DNA of 64,000 nt, taken from NCBI GenBank assembly GCA_023334545.1, contig JAADVB010000090.1:1-64000 (forward strand). The letters run 5' to 3'. Both the position numbers and the translations under genes were made by a program. Positions 10,778-20,035 of this stretch are shown here, piece after piece. The notes beneath the pieces were generated by a model. The model ran no database searches. It saw only the letters and a list, made by a program, of their open reading frames with translations, and was not told the origin of the DNA. How positions within the stretch are numbered: position 1 is the stretch's first letter; every line of letters begins with the position of its first letter. The stretch is from Salisapilia sapeloensis (lineage: Eukaryota > Oomycota > Peronosporomycetes > Peronosporales > Salisapiliaceae).

Positions 10778-11884
10778 CTAGTAAACTTGTTGGGCGTAAT
10801 GTAGCAATGCTTGGATCGAGTCCGGTCCTCGACGTAACACTTCGAGAGTCACATTCGCGGCGTAGTCGAGATGGACACCAGTGTCCGGGTCGCGAGTCGT
10901 GTACCATGACTGGTACAGCGCTTTGATCGCGATGGCAAAGAGCTCGAAGAAAGCTACTGGGTCTTCGAACGTACGCCAGAACGGACGTGCACTGCCGACG
11001 CAGGCGCCGTCCTGGAGCTGTAGGAGGTCGGCGAGGAGGAATGTGACTTGGTAGCAGGAAGCAGCATATTGGTGCAAGTCGTTGACGATCGTGATAGCAG
11101 TGGAATGGTAGCGTTCATGGAAGAAAGCGACGCAGTGGAGGGCGAGGACGACGCGGAGTTCCTCGAACGGATCGGACTGGAAGCCTAGCTGTTGCCATTG
11201 ACGCCCTTGAGGCTGGAAGGAGTCGAGTTCATAGCAAGAGCCCCAGAGACGTTGCAGCATTTCAATATGGTCATTGTTATTGTAGTCTAGAGGTGTCTGG
11301 AAGGCGTCGATTAAGCGAGAGAGTTGCTGGAGTGTCTGCGGAGATGGTGGCGCTGAGGCTGGATGCTGCCCGGAGACGCGCTCCCATACTTTCGTGGAAT
11401 GTTTATGGAGGGCAGATGCCATGCCGGATTGACGTACTTTGGATACGAGGCTTTTCACGCCGGAGAAGACTCCTGATACGTCCTGAACGATGCGAGAAGA
11501 GTAGCTTTCAGCTTGCGATGGGAAGTCTTCACGAACAGTTGATGGATCGAGGTATTGGTTCTCGGGATCTGTACTGGTGGAAGAGAGTTGGAGGACTTTG
11601 ATACATATTTCATTCGAACTAGCGATCGGAATCTCTTGCTCTGGGTGCGTTAGATCGACCCAGCAATAGGACGATGGTGTCTCGTATCGGACCCGAAAGT
11701 GGTATTCGCCTAGAAACGGAAAACGTCGTTGCAATTGCCGCAGCTTTGGATGACTAGGTAAAAGGAGAGAGGAGAGGGCATCAGGAGGTACACCTTTATC
11801 TTCGACAAGCGTTTGCTGGAAAAAGTAGCGGCATAAGACCCCTTGGTCGGTCATGCTCGTGCTAAGATGTCGGCTTGTGTCCAC
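10778..11884 (-). CDS. ELMO-domain protein
   Basis: A single open frame of 368 residues. The C-terminal half matches the ELMO/CED-12 domain: the core LWGSCYELDSFQPQGRQWQQ followed by LGFQSDPFEELRVVLALHCV. ELMO-domain proteins of the ELMOD type act as GTPase-activating proteins for Arf-family GTPases; the catalytic Arg in those proteins precedes the conserved W/LGFQ motif, and here an Arg lies at the QGRQWQQLGFQ position. Residues 10-95 form a separate beta-rich region (LCRYFFQQTL...RFPFLGEYHFRVRYE) somewhat like a DIX domain, which I offer only as a guess. The start could be either of two in-frame ATGs 30 bases apart. It is convergent with the COPB2 gene and divergent from the next gene (102 bases between starts). 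Confidence 0.75.
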   Translation of the reverse strand: MDTSRHLSTSMTDQGVLCRYFFQQTLVEDKGVPPDALSSLLLPSHPKLRQLQRRFPFLGEYHFRVRYETPSSYCWVDLTHPEQEIPIASSNEICIKVLQLSSTSTDPENQYLDPSTVREDFPSQAESYSSRIVQDVSGVFSGVKSLVSKVRQSGMASALHKHSTKVWERVSGQHPASAPPSPQTLQQLSRLIDAFQTPLDYNNNDHIEMLQRLWGSCYELDSFQPQGRQWQQLGFQSDPFEELRVVLALHCVAFFHERYHSTAITIVNDLHQYAASCYQVTFLLADLLQLQDGACVGSARPFWRTFEDPVAFFELFAIAIKALYQSWYTTRDPDTGVHLDYAANVTLEVLRRGPDSIQALLHYAQQVY

Positions 11885-11986
11885 ATCGAGTGTATTCGCG
11901 AATCAGAATGCTTGAATTGGATATGTATCATATAAATAGCAAATAGATGAAGAGAATAGGATTCGCCAAGTAGAGACGAGAGGAGT

Positions 11987-12675
11987 ATGGGGGAAGAGCA
12001 CGTTTTCGTCGATGAGAAGCCTCCGCCGCCACGGTCGCTTCTTGAAGTCATAGAACACCTTGGTCCGGTCCTCAAGTACTATTTGATACTACTTGCACTG
12101 TACTTTGTTGCCAAGTATGCAAATAAAACCATGCATAACGATCCGATCACCGAGGCCGAAGCCGAGGTTTGTACTGATACGACACGAGTAGCGCTTCTTA
12201 TGGCTCAATCTATCTGTTAGCAGCGTCCAAACCTGTCTCAGAACCTCATGCCTTCCAGTGATGAAAGCGAGAGCGACAGTGACGATCATGTCGATGGCGA
12301 ATTTACGAGCAATGGTAGCCTCGTCCACTATCCTCATCTGTCCTTCATACTCACATCGTCCTAGGCTCTCGACTAGTGGAAGATGGAGGTGTCAAGCAGC
12401 GAAAGAAGAGTGATAAGAAGAAAGCGAATGAGCTCTTTGAAGGTTTGCGTCAGGTGGAAAAGGAAGTGAATGAAGAGCAAAAGGAAGACAAGGACGAGAA
12501 TAACGTGAGCTGGAACGAACTCCATGCAGCTATGCTGTCCAAGTACAAGGACAAGTACCCGACGCAAGGTCCGAATATCCAGACAGATGACGACTACGAT
12601 GACGAGTTCAAGGACCTCCTTCGGAAGCATAACATTGATCCGGAAGACATTAAACGTCGTGCCAAGCAGGAATAA
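11987..12675 (+). CDS. Small single-pass membrane protein with acidic/basic cytosolic tail
   Basis: Three exons: 11987-12166, 12221-12314 and 12365-12675 (introns 54 and 50 bases), about 194 residues. A hydrophobic segment near residues 25-45 (VLKYYLILLALYFVAKYA) is a likely membrane helix with no signal peptide before it. It is followed by an acidic Ser/Asp-rich stretch (SSDESESDSDDHVDGE), a Lys-rich helix and a C-terminal acidic segment ending HNIDPEDIKRRAKQE. I do not recognise the family. Phases at all junctions are consistent, and charge patterning argues for a real protein. The topology would leave most of the chain on one side of the membrane, probably the cytosol. Starts 102 bases from the ELMO gene start, back to back. 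Confidence 0.7.
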
Positions 12676-12689
12676 TGCAGGAACAAATC

Positions 12690-13444
12690 TTAGAATTTCA
12701 CATACGTAGCTTTCTTGACAGGTTCCGACTCGGTCGAGCCCTCAGCTGGATGGTCGATCGAGTCGTCGTCGCCAAACGTCTTCTTGGTATTCTTGCGTTC
12801 ACCTCCGATCTGTCCGTCGGCGTTGATTTTCGTTGACGGACAGTCCTTGGCTAAATGGAGTACGCTCCCACACATCTTGCAACTACCTCCTTTCGGGTAG
12901 ATACCGGTGGTCGACTGAGGACACTGGTTGCTCAAGTGCCCTTGCTCGTTACAGACAAAGCAAGTCGCATACGACGTTCCGTTGTTCTTGCGTGGGTTCG
13001 GACAGTCTCTCAGTCGATGGTCATTCGAGCCACAGTTGAAGCACAGGTTACTATTTGCGTCGCCAGCGCTAGAGCTCGACTGCGGACAAGTGGCTGAGGT
13101 ATGCCCACGACGACGACATCGGAAGCACGTTTTACTCGCATCTTCTTCACCACGCTTCGGACAATCCTGTTTCCGATGGTCTATCCTGGCAATGTTAGAT
13201 GCAAGCTACCATGTACAAGTAACAAAGTGTATGTACCTGATTGACCGCATACCCAACAGCCATTGCCAATGCCATTCTTCAGATTCTCCTGTTCCTCTTT
13301 CTTGGCTCGTATTTTGGCTAAAACTTCCTTCCGTTTGTCCTCTTTCTGCTGCCGTTTCTGTTTCTTAAACTCTTTGCCCTTGGCTTTCTTGGCTTTCCGT
13401 CGCTCTCGACGTAGCGCAAGGATGGCTGCTCGATCGTCCGTCAT
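12690..13444 (-). CDS. ZCCHC9-like protein with five CCHC zinc knuckles
   Basis: Two exons, 13444-13237 and 13180-12690 (intron 56 bases), encode 232 residues. The N-terminus is strongly basic (Lys/Arg-rich helix of about 55 residues). Five knuckles of pattern C-x2-C-x4-H-x4-C follow: CWVCGQSDHRKQDC (rebuilt by the splice), CFRCRRRGHTSATC, CFNCGSNDHRLRDC, CFVCNEQGHLSNQC and CKMCGSVLHLAKDC. Such arrays bind single-stranded RNA; the ZCCHC9 family is nucleolar and linked to rRNA processing. The fifth knuckle is typical in being followed by an acidic tail. The 3' end lies 14 bases from the convergent neighbour. Start codons of this gene and the SOD-like gene are 89 bases apart on opposite strands. 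Confidence 0.85.
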
Positions 13445-13533
13445 GGTTTCTGGGATTGACTGGCGTGGACCGAGTATACAAATATCAAGTTACTTTGGCT
13501 GCCAGTCGTTTGCGAGCCATTAAAACAGTAAAA

Positions 13534-14055
13534 ATGGCGAAAGCAGTGTGTACGCTATATGGAGATGATCAGGCCGTCTACGGCACGCTCACACTAACTC
13601 AAGTACGTTTGCTTTTACTAGTATGCATGGGATGTTTATTTACGTTTATGTAGGCGCATGAAGATGCCAAGACCCAGATCACGGGCGAATTAAAGAATTT
13701 GACGGCTGGCAAGCATGCTTTCCATGTGAACGTATTTGGCGACTTGAGCCAAGCTGCTGGCGCTTCGACGGGTGGTGTGTTCAACCCGTTCGGCAAGAAC
13801 CATGGCGGCCCAGAAGATGAGGAGCGCCGTGTCGGCAGCCTTGGCAACATTGAGGCGGAAGGCGAGGAAGGAGCTGCTAAAGTGCATGTCGAGGACGCGC
13901 TCGTGAAGCTGATTGGCCCGCACTCGGTCATCGGCCGATCGCTCGTGGTGCACGCGAACGAGGACGACTTGGGCAAGGGCGGTCAGGAGCTGTCGCTACA
14001 GAACGGCAACGCTGGCGCGATCGTCGCATTCGGTGTCATTGGCATCTCGAGCTAA
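13534..14055 (+). CDS. Cu/Zn superoxide dismutase-like protein lacking most metal ligands
   Basis: Two exons, 13534-13602 and 13654-14055 (intron 51 bases), encode 156 residues, the normal length of a cytosolic Cu/Zn SOD. The fold signatures are clear: GDLSQAAGAS, FNPFGKNHGGPEDEERRVG, LGPH-like GPHSVIGRSLVVH and DDLGKGG. Comparison with the well-known human enzyme numbering shows His46, His71 and His120 retained (here His47, His73, His123), but His48 is Asn49, His63 is Val65, His80 is Arg82, Asp83 is Ser85, the active-site Arg143 is Ile146, and both disulfide cysteines (57, 146) are Ala60 and Phe149. The protein therefore should not bind Cu and Zn normally or dismutate superoxide. No signal peptide. 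A chaperone-like or scaffold role is possible but unknown. Confidence 0.9.
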
Positions 14056-14430
14056 GTCGAGACGACGTAATCCAACTTCTTTTGGCATTTTCCAAAAGAA
14101 AAAGAACTTTTTTCTTTATTTCGGTATGACCATCCGGTCGATCTGATCCGGCATGAACCCTTGCCTGACCTGTTGGATTGTATGCACGTTTATCTAGCTA
14201 TAGTGATAGATGTCGATGCGTTTTGTATGGATGATGATGATGTTTAGTCGATCGATGTATACCGCTTTCGATTGCCGACTCTTGTAAAAGAACGATTAGT
14301 GTGAACTGTAGCATCGGCACGTGCGACCGAGGTCGAACCAGCTGCTCGAGGAATTTTATGCCCTGTGTAACGCAGGTCAGATCGAGAGGAAGGCTTTGTA
14401 AGGCTCTTTTGCCCAATTTGACAAACGACT
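14056..14430. other. Intergenic region between SOD-like and bZIP genes
   Basis: About 375 bases holding the 3' flank of the SOD-like gene, with an A/T-rich stretch near 14085-14125, and the promoter of the bZIP gene. A short GAT trinucleotide run lies near 14230. No coding feature is supported. Confidence 0.35.
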
Positions 14431-15683
14431 ATGCAACAGCCAAAGTACTTGCCGAGCTACTGGTCAGCGGATGATCAGGAGATTTTTGAGAACTTGCTAC
14501 TGCCCGTGAAGACTGAGCCGTCGCCAGGGCCACATGGAGACGCTACGGCCTCGGCGCTGTCTGAAATCCTGCACTGTACCTCACCTACCATTAATTTGAT
14601 GGTCCCGTCGAAGCGACTCGAGCTTCCCACGACTGCGTTTCAGACGTCAAGCGAACCGATGGAGATGGGATCGAAACGACGGACGAATGAAGAGCGTCTT
14701 GCGAAACACCGGGAAGCCCAGCGCCGGTTTATTCAGCGAAAAAAGGTTCGCGCCCCACTTGCTATTATTTTCTACCCATCTACCGTACGTACTTATTGAC
14801 ACTGTATTTGTCATTCTAGGCAGCGAGGGAACGTGCGAAGCGATTGGCAGTGGAATTGGAGAAACAGGTTCAGCTTCTAGAACTACTTTCGGAGAAGGAG
14901 TCATTGGAAAAGGAGAATGCACGGCTCTTGTCGCAGTGCAATGACATGGTCGTCACATATGACCAAAACCAGATCGACGCAAGACTCGACGCCGAGATGC
15001 GGCAAGTCGAGAGTCGATACAAACTGCTTGATCAAGACCAGTACGCTGTTTTGATCCATGAATCGCTTCGAGAGTTGGATAAAATCACAAACGACCCGAA
15101 CGTGACGCCATCAGGGTTCAACGCCATGGGCTGGACGGACCGTCGATGGGTCGATAAAGACGTCGTCAAGTTCATCGTCTCGAAAGAGTACAAATACGCC
15201 CACGCGATTGAAGTCATGAATAAGACGTGGGCGACGAATTTTTGTCCGAAAACGTACGCTGCGGTCTTTAACCCGGCACTGACGATTAAACTGCACATCC
15301 TCCAGCGACTCAACGACGACGCTGTGGTCGCATGCCGACTGATCTGCAACCCACAGACGGGCGCCATCAGTCGGTCCATCGATCTCTTCTCCCGGATCCG
15401 GCGCGCGGATGATTACGTAATCATCACGAGAAGTTTGACGGGGTTCGTTGCCAACTCGAGTGGAGCAGACGCCAAGCCGAATACCGCAGTGTTTACATGG
15501 CTACGCTTCCGCCCGACGGCGGGGGAGGATGAGAGCGGATGTGACTTTAGCTACGGCGGTCGCTTGAGTAAATGCGTGACGGGCACGAGTCGCTATTGGC
15601 TCATGGAAGTGTTTTTCATGGCGCTTCGGTATGAAGGCATGATGTTCCAACCGGGTCTCTTCTCCGTGACGAATGGAAACTAG
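14431..15683 (+). CDS. bZIP transcription factor, oomycete type
   Basis: Two exons, 14431-14745 and 14820-15683 (intron 74 bases), about 392 residues. Residues 83-107 form a basic region (RLAKHREAQRRFIQRKKAAR) that the splice joins to a leucine zipper (LAVELEKQVQLLELLSEKES). In the canonical pattern N-x2-A-x2-(C/S)-R the invariant Asn position is His here, and the C/S position is Arg/Phe. Oomycetes are known to have bZIPs with substitutions at that Asn. The C-terminal 250 residues form one conserved-looking domain (WVDKDVVKFIVSKEYKYA, LQRLNDDAVVACRLIC, WLMEVFFMALRYEGMMFQPG) of a type often found after oomycete bZIPs and whose function is not established. Probably a nuclear DNA-binding regulator. 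Confidence 0.85.
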
Positions 15684-15872
15684 TTGATGCAATTTTTGGT
15701 GTAAGCACCTCTTCGAGTAGGAAGAGTGGGGAAGAACGTGAAGTAATGTAAATTTTGACAAAGTAGATCGACTTGGAGTACTCGTTTTTACCTGTAAATA
15801 TTAATATGCTTGTCAGATGTAGAAATGAAATGGAACCTTTTAGAGATGATACTGTAGCAGGCAAGTGATAAA

Positions 15873-16957
15873 ATGAGCTCGACGAGGTCCGTGGCGCCGA
15901 GTGCGAGTGAAATCGAGTTCCAGGTGCGTTATTACGGCTTTTTCTTTGATGCTGTTAATGTAGATAGGACGATGGAACTGAGTGGAGGGTATACTAGGCG
16001 GAGCATGAACTTGTGGGCATCGTACCCCACTTTACACTGCGTGACAATGACGGCCTGCTAAACTTAATAAGCGTACGATACTCGTTCATGCATGTCCTGA
16101 AGCACGCGAAGATGACACGATGTACGCTAGGGTGACTTTGGACCGTTCCAAGCTGGTATGACTACTGCGGTACCATTGTGGCTGGCGGTGATGCTTAAGC
16201 AACAGCACAAGTGTCGCATCATGGCACCGTCATGGCTATCTGTTGGTGCGTGTGGCGTTTCCAATATCCAGTGGACATGTAGGAACTCATGCATGCAATA
16301 GAGTATTTGACACAGCGATTGGAGCAGGAGAAGCAGAGCAATGCATTTGAAGAACTTCCGTATCACTATCTAGAAGTGTCATCTCTGCTCTTCCAGCATG
16401 CAGCCGATGACATCGATCAGGTGGAGCACATTCGATCTCTTATCGAAGACCTCCAGAACATACGTCAAGACAAGATTCGCAACGGTCTTTACCGGATCTC
16501 GAATGACGTTCAAACTGGTGGTACGGCCTATGCTGTCCAGGTACGTATTGCACTGGCATGAATAAGAGTAAAGTGCTGAAGTGTGTCTGCTAGCTGAACA
16601 ACATTTCCGCAATGGAAATCAACTCTGTCCGGAAGCTAATGACCTCGGTAAGATGTGTCGATATGGTGTTTGAGTTGGTGATACTGATGAACAAGTATAG
16701 TCTCTGAATCAATTTTACGAATTGGTACAACTACGGGAAGTTAGTGGTATGCTCTTGCATCTATTCGATATCAGGACGAGTATGCTAAGCTAGCACTAGG
16801 TGGGGACGACATGTCGACACAATCATCTAGTCAAGTCTACTCAGACCAGCGAGGTACCATACAAATTTGCTATACCTAGGAGTATCAATGTAAAAGTATG
16901 TGTGTCATAGGCGAAGGAACGCCCGTGCAACGACTTCGACGCTTTCGAAATGACTGA
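15873..16957 (+). CDS. PSF2: GINS complex subunit Psf2
   Basis: Eight small exons: 15873-15923, 15998-16072, 16131-16241, 16283-16540, 16594-16647, 16701-16746, 16800-16853 and 16911-16957; all phases agree, giving 231 residues. Motifs match Psf2/GINS2: an N-terminal beta region (VGIVPHFTL), GDFGPFQAGM...VPLWLAVMLKQQHKC, the helix ELPYHYLEVSSLLFQHA, then HIRSLIEDLQNIRQDKIRNG and the signature LNNISAMEINSVR, followed by SLNQFYELVQL. GINS joins Cdc45 and Mcm2-7 to form the replicative helicase. The last two exons add a Ser/Gln/Arg-rich tail not present in the human protein. The gene would be missed by ORF scanning because no exon exceeds 258 bases. Confidence 0.92.
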
Positions 16958-17021
16958 TCTAGAGGAGAGTCTTTGGCAAGTAGGAATGGCAGTATCAAAA
17001 GTTTCCGACTGTATGTTTGTC

Positions 17022-17240
17022 TTATTTCCCTAGTGGTCGATATATGACTCCATTCTCATTGCTCTGGTATGGCGTGGGCGTCACTGGAATCGGATTCACA
17101 TGCGTCGGCTGCTTGAGCTGCTCAACAGCTTGTGCCTGACGTTCACGCTCTCGCTTATCTTCCTCTGCAGCAGCAACGCAGCATACTCCACAAAGCGCAG
17201 CGCAGGCAAGGCATCCACAAGCGTCCTCAGCTTCAGTCAT
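17022..17240 (-). CDS. Small cysteine-rich protein, 72 residues
   Basis: A single short frame starting MTEAEDACGCLACAALCGV and carrying six Cys within residues 8-21, then a charged helix (EEDKRERERQAQAVEQLKQ) and a Pro-rich end. The Cys/Ala-rich segment could be a lipid-modified or metal-binding patch. No family recognised. Supporting points are the compact biased composition and the position between two convergent or co-directional genes with room for it; opposing points are its size and the absence of introns or a family match. Confidence 0.4.
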   Translation of the reverse strand: MTEAEDACGCLACAALCGVCCVAAAEEDKRERERQAQAVEQLKQPTHVNPIPVTPTPYQSNENGVIYRPLGK

Positions 17241-17413
17241 TCTATCGAAATGGCGTCGAGTCGCGTAAGCGGAGGCATTTCTTCCAGAATTGCTGGCTTG
17301 ATTCGCACCTTTTCACAGTATCTTGATACCATCTTTCCAAGATCTCTTTGTCTTATTGAATGTATTGTCTGATAACGTCGAAACGGTTGGCGTCAGTGAT
17401 ACACTTGATCGAG

Positions 17414-18628
17414 ATGTCGGACGAGAAGGAGCTATGGCGCGACCGGAACAAGGTCTTTGTGGCTGGTTTACCACGTCATGTCGATGATGATTCGCTGTAT
17501 GAGAAGTTCCAAGACTGTGGTGAGATGTTTCAAGCCAAGGTCGTGTATGACAAGAACACTGGTAACTCGAAAGGCTTTGGCTTTCTCACCTTTTGCGAGT
17601 ACGTCGGAGCTTTAAATGCCGTCGAAAAGATGAACGGAACGGTATGTACTTGCTACCTACTTTCTATCGAGCCAATTATTCATGTATGCAAGTAGAAATG
17701 GGAGAAACGAACTCTAAATGTCCGATTCTTGGAACCAAAGAATGGCGCAGCAGCTCCTGCTGCACCAGCAAAAGCTCCAGCAAAGAAGCTGCATCGAGTC
17801 CAGCCAGAAGGATGTACCACCGTGTATGTTGGCAATCTCTCCTATGACATCAATGAAGAGGTTGTACGTCGTGTGTTTGGTGCATGTGGAGACATCCAAG
17901 CCATTCGCTTCGCCGAGCACATTCAGACGAAAGAGTTTCGAGGCTTTGCCTACGTCCAATTCCATGAAGAATCCGCATGTGCTGCAGCCGTTGGCTGTGA
18001 TGGCATGGTAGTCATGGGTCGACCAATGGTCGTGGACTACAACGACAGCAGTGAAGAAGCTGGCGAGAAGCGAGAGGATTTCCAGAAAAAGCTCAAGAAA
18101 GGAATATGCCACAAGTTCCAGAAAGGAGAGTGCCAACGAGGTGACGCGTGCAAGTTCGCACACATGGTCGAGGCATCCGAGCCACCTGTGGCATCCGAAC
18201 CTCCTGCCGTACCTCAGGGGGAATCCACGGACGAGACACCAGTCTGCCAGAGCTTTATCAAGGGCAAGTGCAAGCGTGGTAGCAAGTGTCGCTTCCGACA
18301 CGAGACGACGGACGACTTGAAGGAGACACCAGCAGAGGACGTAGCAGAGGAGGCAGAGGAAGCAGAGGACGGTACGCCAATCTGTCAGAACTTTGTCAAG
18401 GGCAAATGCAAGCGTGGGAGCAAGTGCCGCTTCCGACATGGAACAGCAGAAGTAGAGAGTGGAAATGAAGTAGTAGAGGAGACGCCGGAGGAAGTAGAGG
18501 ACGGCACGCCGATCTGTCAGAACTTTGCCAAGGGCAAGTGTAAGCGTGGTGATAAGTGCAAATTCATTCACTCCAAGAAGCGCAAAGCAGAAGACGTCGA
18601 GGCAAGTAGCAAACGTCCACGAGAATAA
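17414..18628 (+). CDS. RNA-binding protein: two RRMs plus four CCCH zinc fingers
   Basis: Two exons, 17414-17641 and 17696-18628 (intron 54 bases), 386 residues. RRM1 (KVFVAGLPRHVDDDSLYEKF; SKGFGFLTF) is interrupted by the intron, and RRM2 (TTVYVGNLSYDINEEVVRRV; FRGFAYVQF) follows. Four CCCH fingers C-x7-C-x5-C-x3-H come next: CHKFQKGECQRGDACKFAH and three near-copies of CQNFVKGKCKRGSKCRFRH, separated by acidic linkers. The three last fingers look like recent internal duplications. The protein ends with a basic nuclear-localisation-like patch (KKRKAED...KRPRE). The architecture indicates sequence-specific RNA binding in the nucleus or nucleolus; the exact target is not inferable. Confidence 0.88.
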
Positions 18629-18657
18629 CTTTTTTTTACTGTTACAATTCTTGTAGT

Positions 18658-19928
18658 TTATCTAGAACAGCGTCGAGCTAGCGCCTCTGTCTCTTGTACG
18701 TCTTTGCTGAACCATTTGTGACCAAGAACCTTGTCTGTCGAGATACGTCGAGCTGGATTCATACGTAGCATCTGCGAGATCAAGTCTTTGGCTTCTGGCG
18801 AGATCGATTGCCATAGCTCATTCGTCTTGTCAAAGTCTCCCGAGAGGATCTGTTTCTTTAATTCTTCATCTGATGCGTCGTTATTCGGATCGAATGGATG
18901 ACGACCGCAGAGAACGATGTAGAGGACGACGCCGAGTGCCCAAATGTCGATCGCTCGACTCGGACTCTCTTCTGTGAGGAACTCTGGCGCTGCGTACGCT
19001 GTGGTTGCGACACCACTGCGGCTACTACGTGTGCGTTCGTTCTCCAGATTCTCTCGAAAGGCGAGACCAAAGTCGATGAGACGCATGAGAGACGAGTCGT
19101 CGCCGTTGTTTAGGAGGATGTTCTCGGGTTTTATGTCAGCGTGAACGACTCGCTTTGAATGGAGGAATTGGAGGGAGAGGACGAGTTCCTGGATAAGGAC
19201 TTTGGCTTCGTCTTCAGAGAAGATGCCGTCCGTGACGAGACTTTCGTATAACTCGCTGCCATGGACGAGGTCTGTCACGAGGACGTACGAGTCTAGTGCA
19301 TGTTTAAGTCTAGTAGAAGAGTGGATGATGAATAGAAGGATCTACCGGCAGTTTCAAAAGCGTCTCGTAACGCGACAATATTCTGATGTCCACCAACAAT
19401 GGAGAGGATGCGTACTTCCTGTAGGAATTTCCTATACAGATCGATAAGCATGGAGAAAGTAGGTCTTCAAGAGCGAATGACATACTCTTTCGATGTAAAT
19501 TCTTTCGGTACACGTTTAATAGCCACGGGAGCCTTGGATTCTCGATGCACGCCCAAATGCACTTGACCAAAGCCACCTAGGTACGATTAGTACTTTTCTA
19601 CTCGAATGCTTATGATATCCGACATACCTTCGCCAATGACATTCCCTAGCACATACTCTCGTTGTATCTGAGGCTGTCTTTTTAACCAAACGTCTTGCTG
19701 TTCAGATGGAGACGCTAGCGATCGCGTAGATGGCACAAATCGAAAGCTGTCGGAACTCGTCTCTTGCCACGCCTCCTCACTCGATGACAGAGCTACGACG
19801 CCTGCTGCAATACCAGCAGCCGTAGCCGTGATTGCGACGGCATTACTCGACATATTCCGTCGATACGCACGTGTCTTGGCGAGTGCGTGCCGCAAGACAT
19901 GCTGCTGCGCTCTTCTCATGCTTTTCAA
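18658..19928 (-). CDS. CAMK-like protein kinase with hydrophobic N-terminal segment
   Basis: Four exons: 19928-19628, 19576-19486, 19431-19346 and 19292-18658 (introns 51, 54 and 53 bases), 370 residues. The kinase domain has the glycine loop GEGGFGQVHLG, the ATP lysine in VAIK (Lys121), catalytic loop HADIKPEN (His210-Ala211-Asp212, so Ala replaces the usual Arg of HRD), DFG in RLIDFGLA, and APE in YAAPEFL. All residues needed for phosphotransfer are present. It is therefore a non-RD kinase. The N-terminus is Arg/His-rich and then hydrophobic (AVAITATAAGIAAGVVAL), as in mitochondrial targeting plus membrane-anchor regions. Best guess: a membrane or mitochondrial Ser/Thr kinase of the calcium/calmodulin-kinase group. 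Back to back with EMC1, 107 bases between starts. Confidence 0.88.
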
Positions 19929-20035
19929 TACAAATTCCTTATGACGCAGCTGACTTGAGAGCTATATTTAGTCTGGGGTGGATTTAAGCAGACAGATAAA
20001 CTGACGTATAGTGCCTACCACAGCATAACGGAACG

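Noticed and set aside
9939..10907. 322-codon Leu-rich minus-strand frame
   Set aside because: Antisense of the beta'-COP coiled coil; the leucine runs come from CTC/CTG complement of GAG/CAG.
13534..14055. SOD-like gene as a broken pseudogene
   Set aside because: The frame, splice and length are intact with no stop or frameshift, so an intact pseudoenzyme fits better than a pseudogene.
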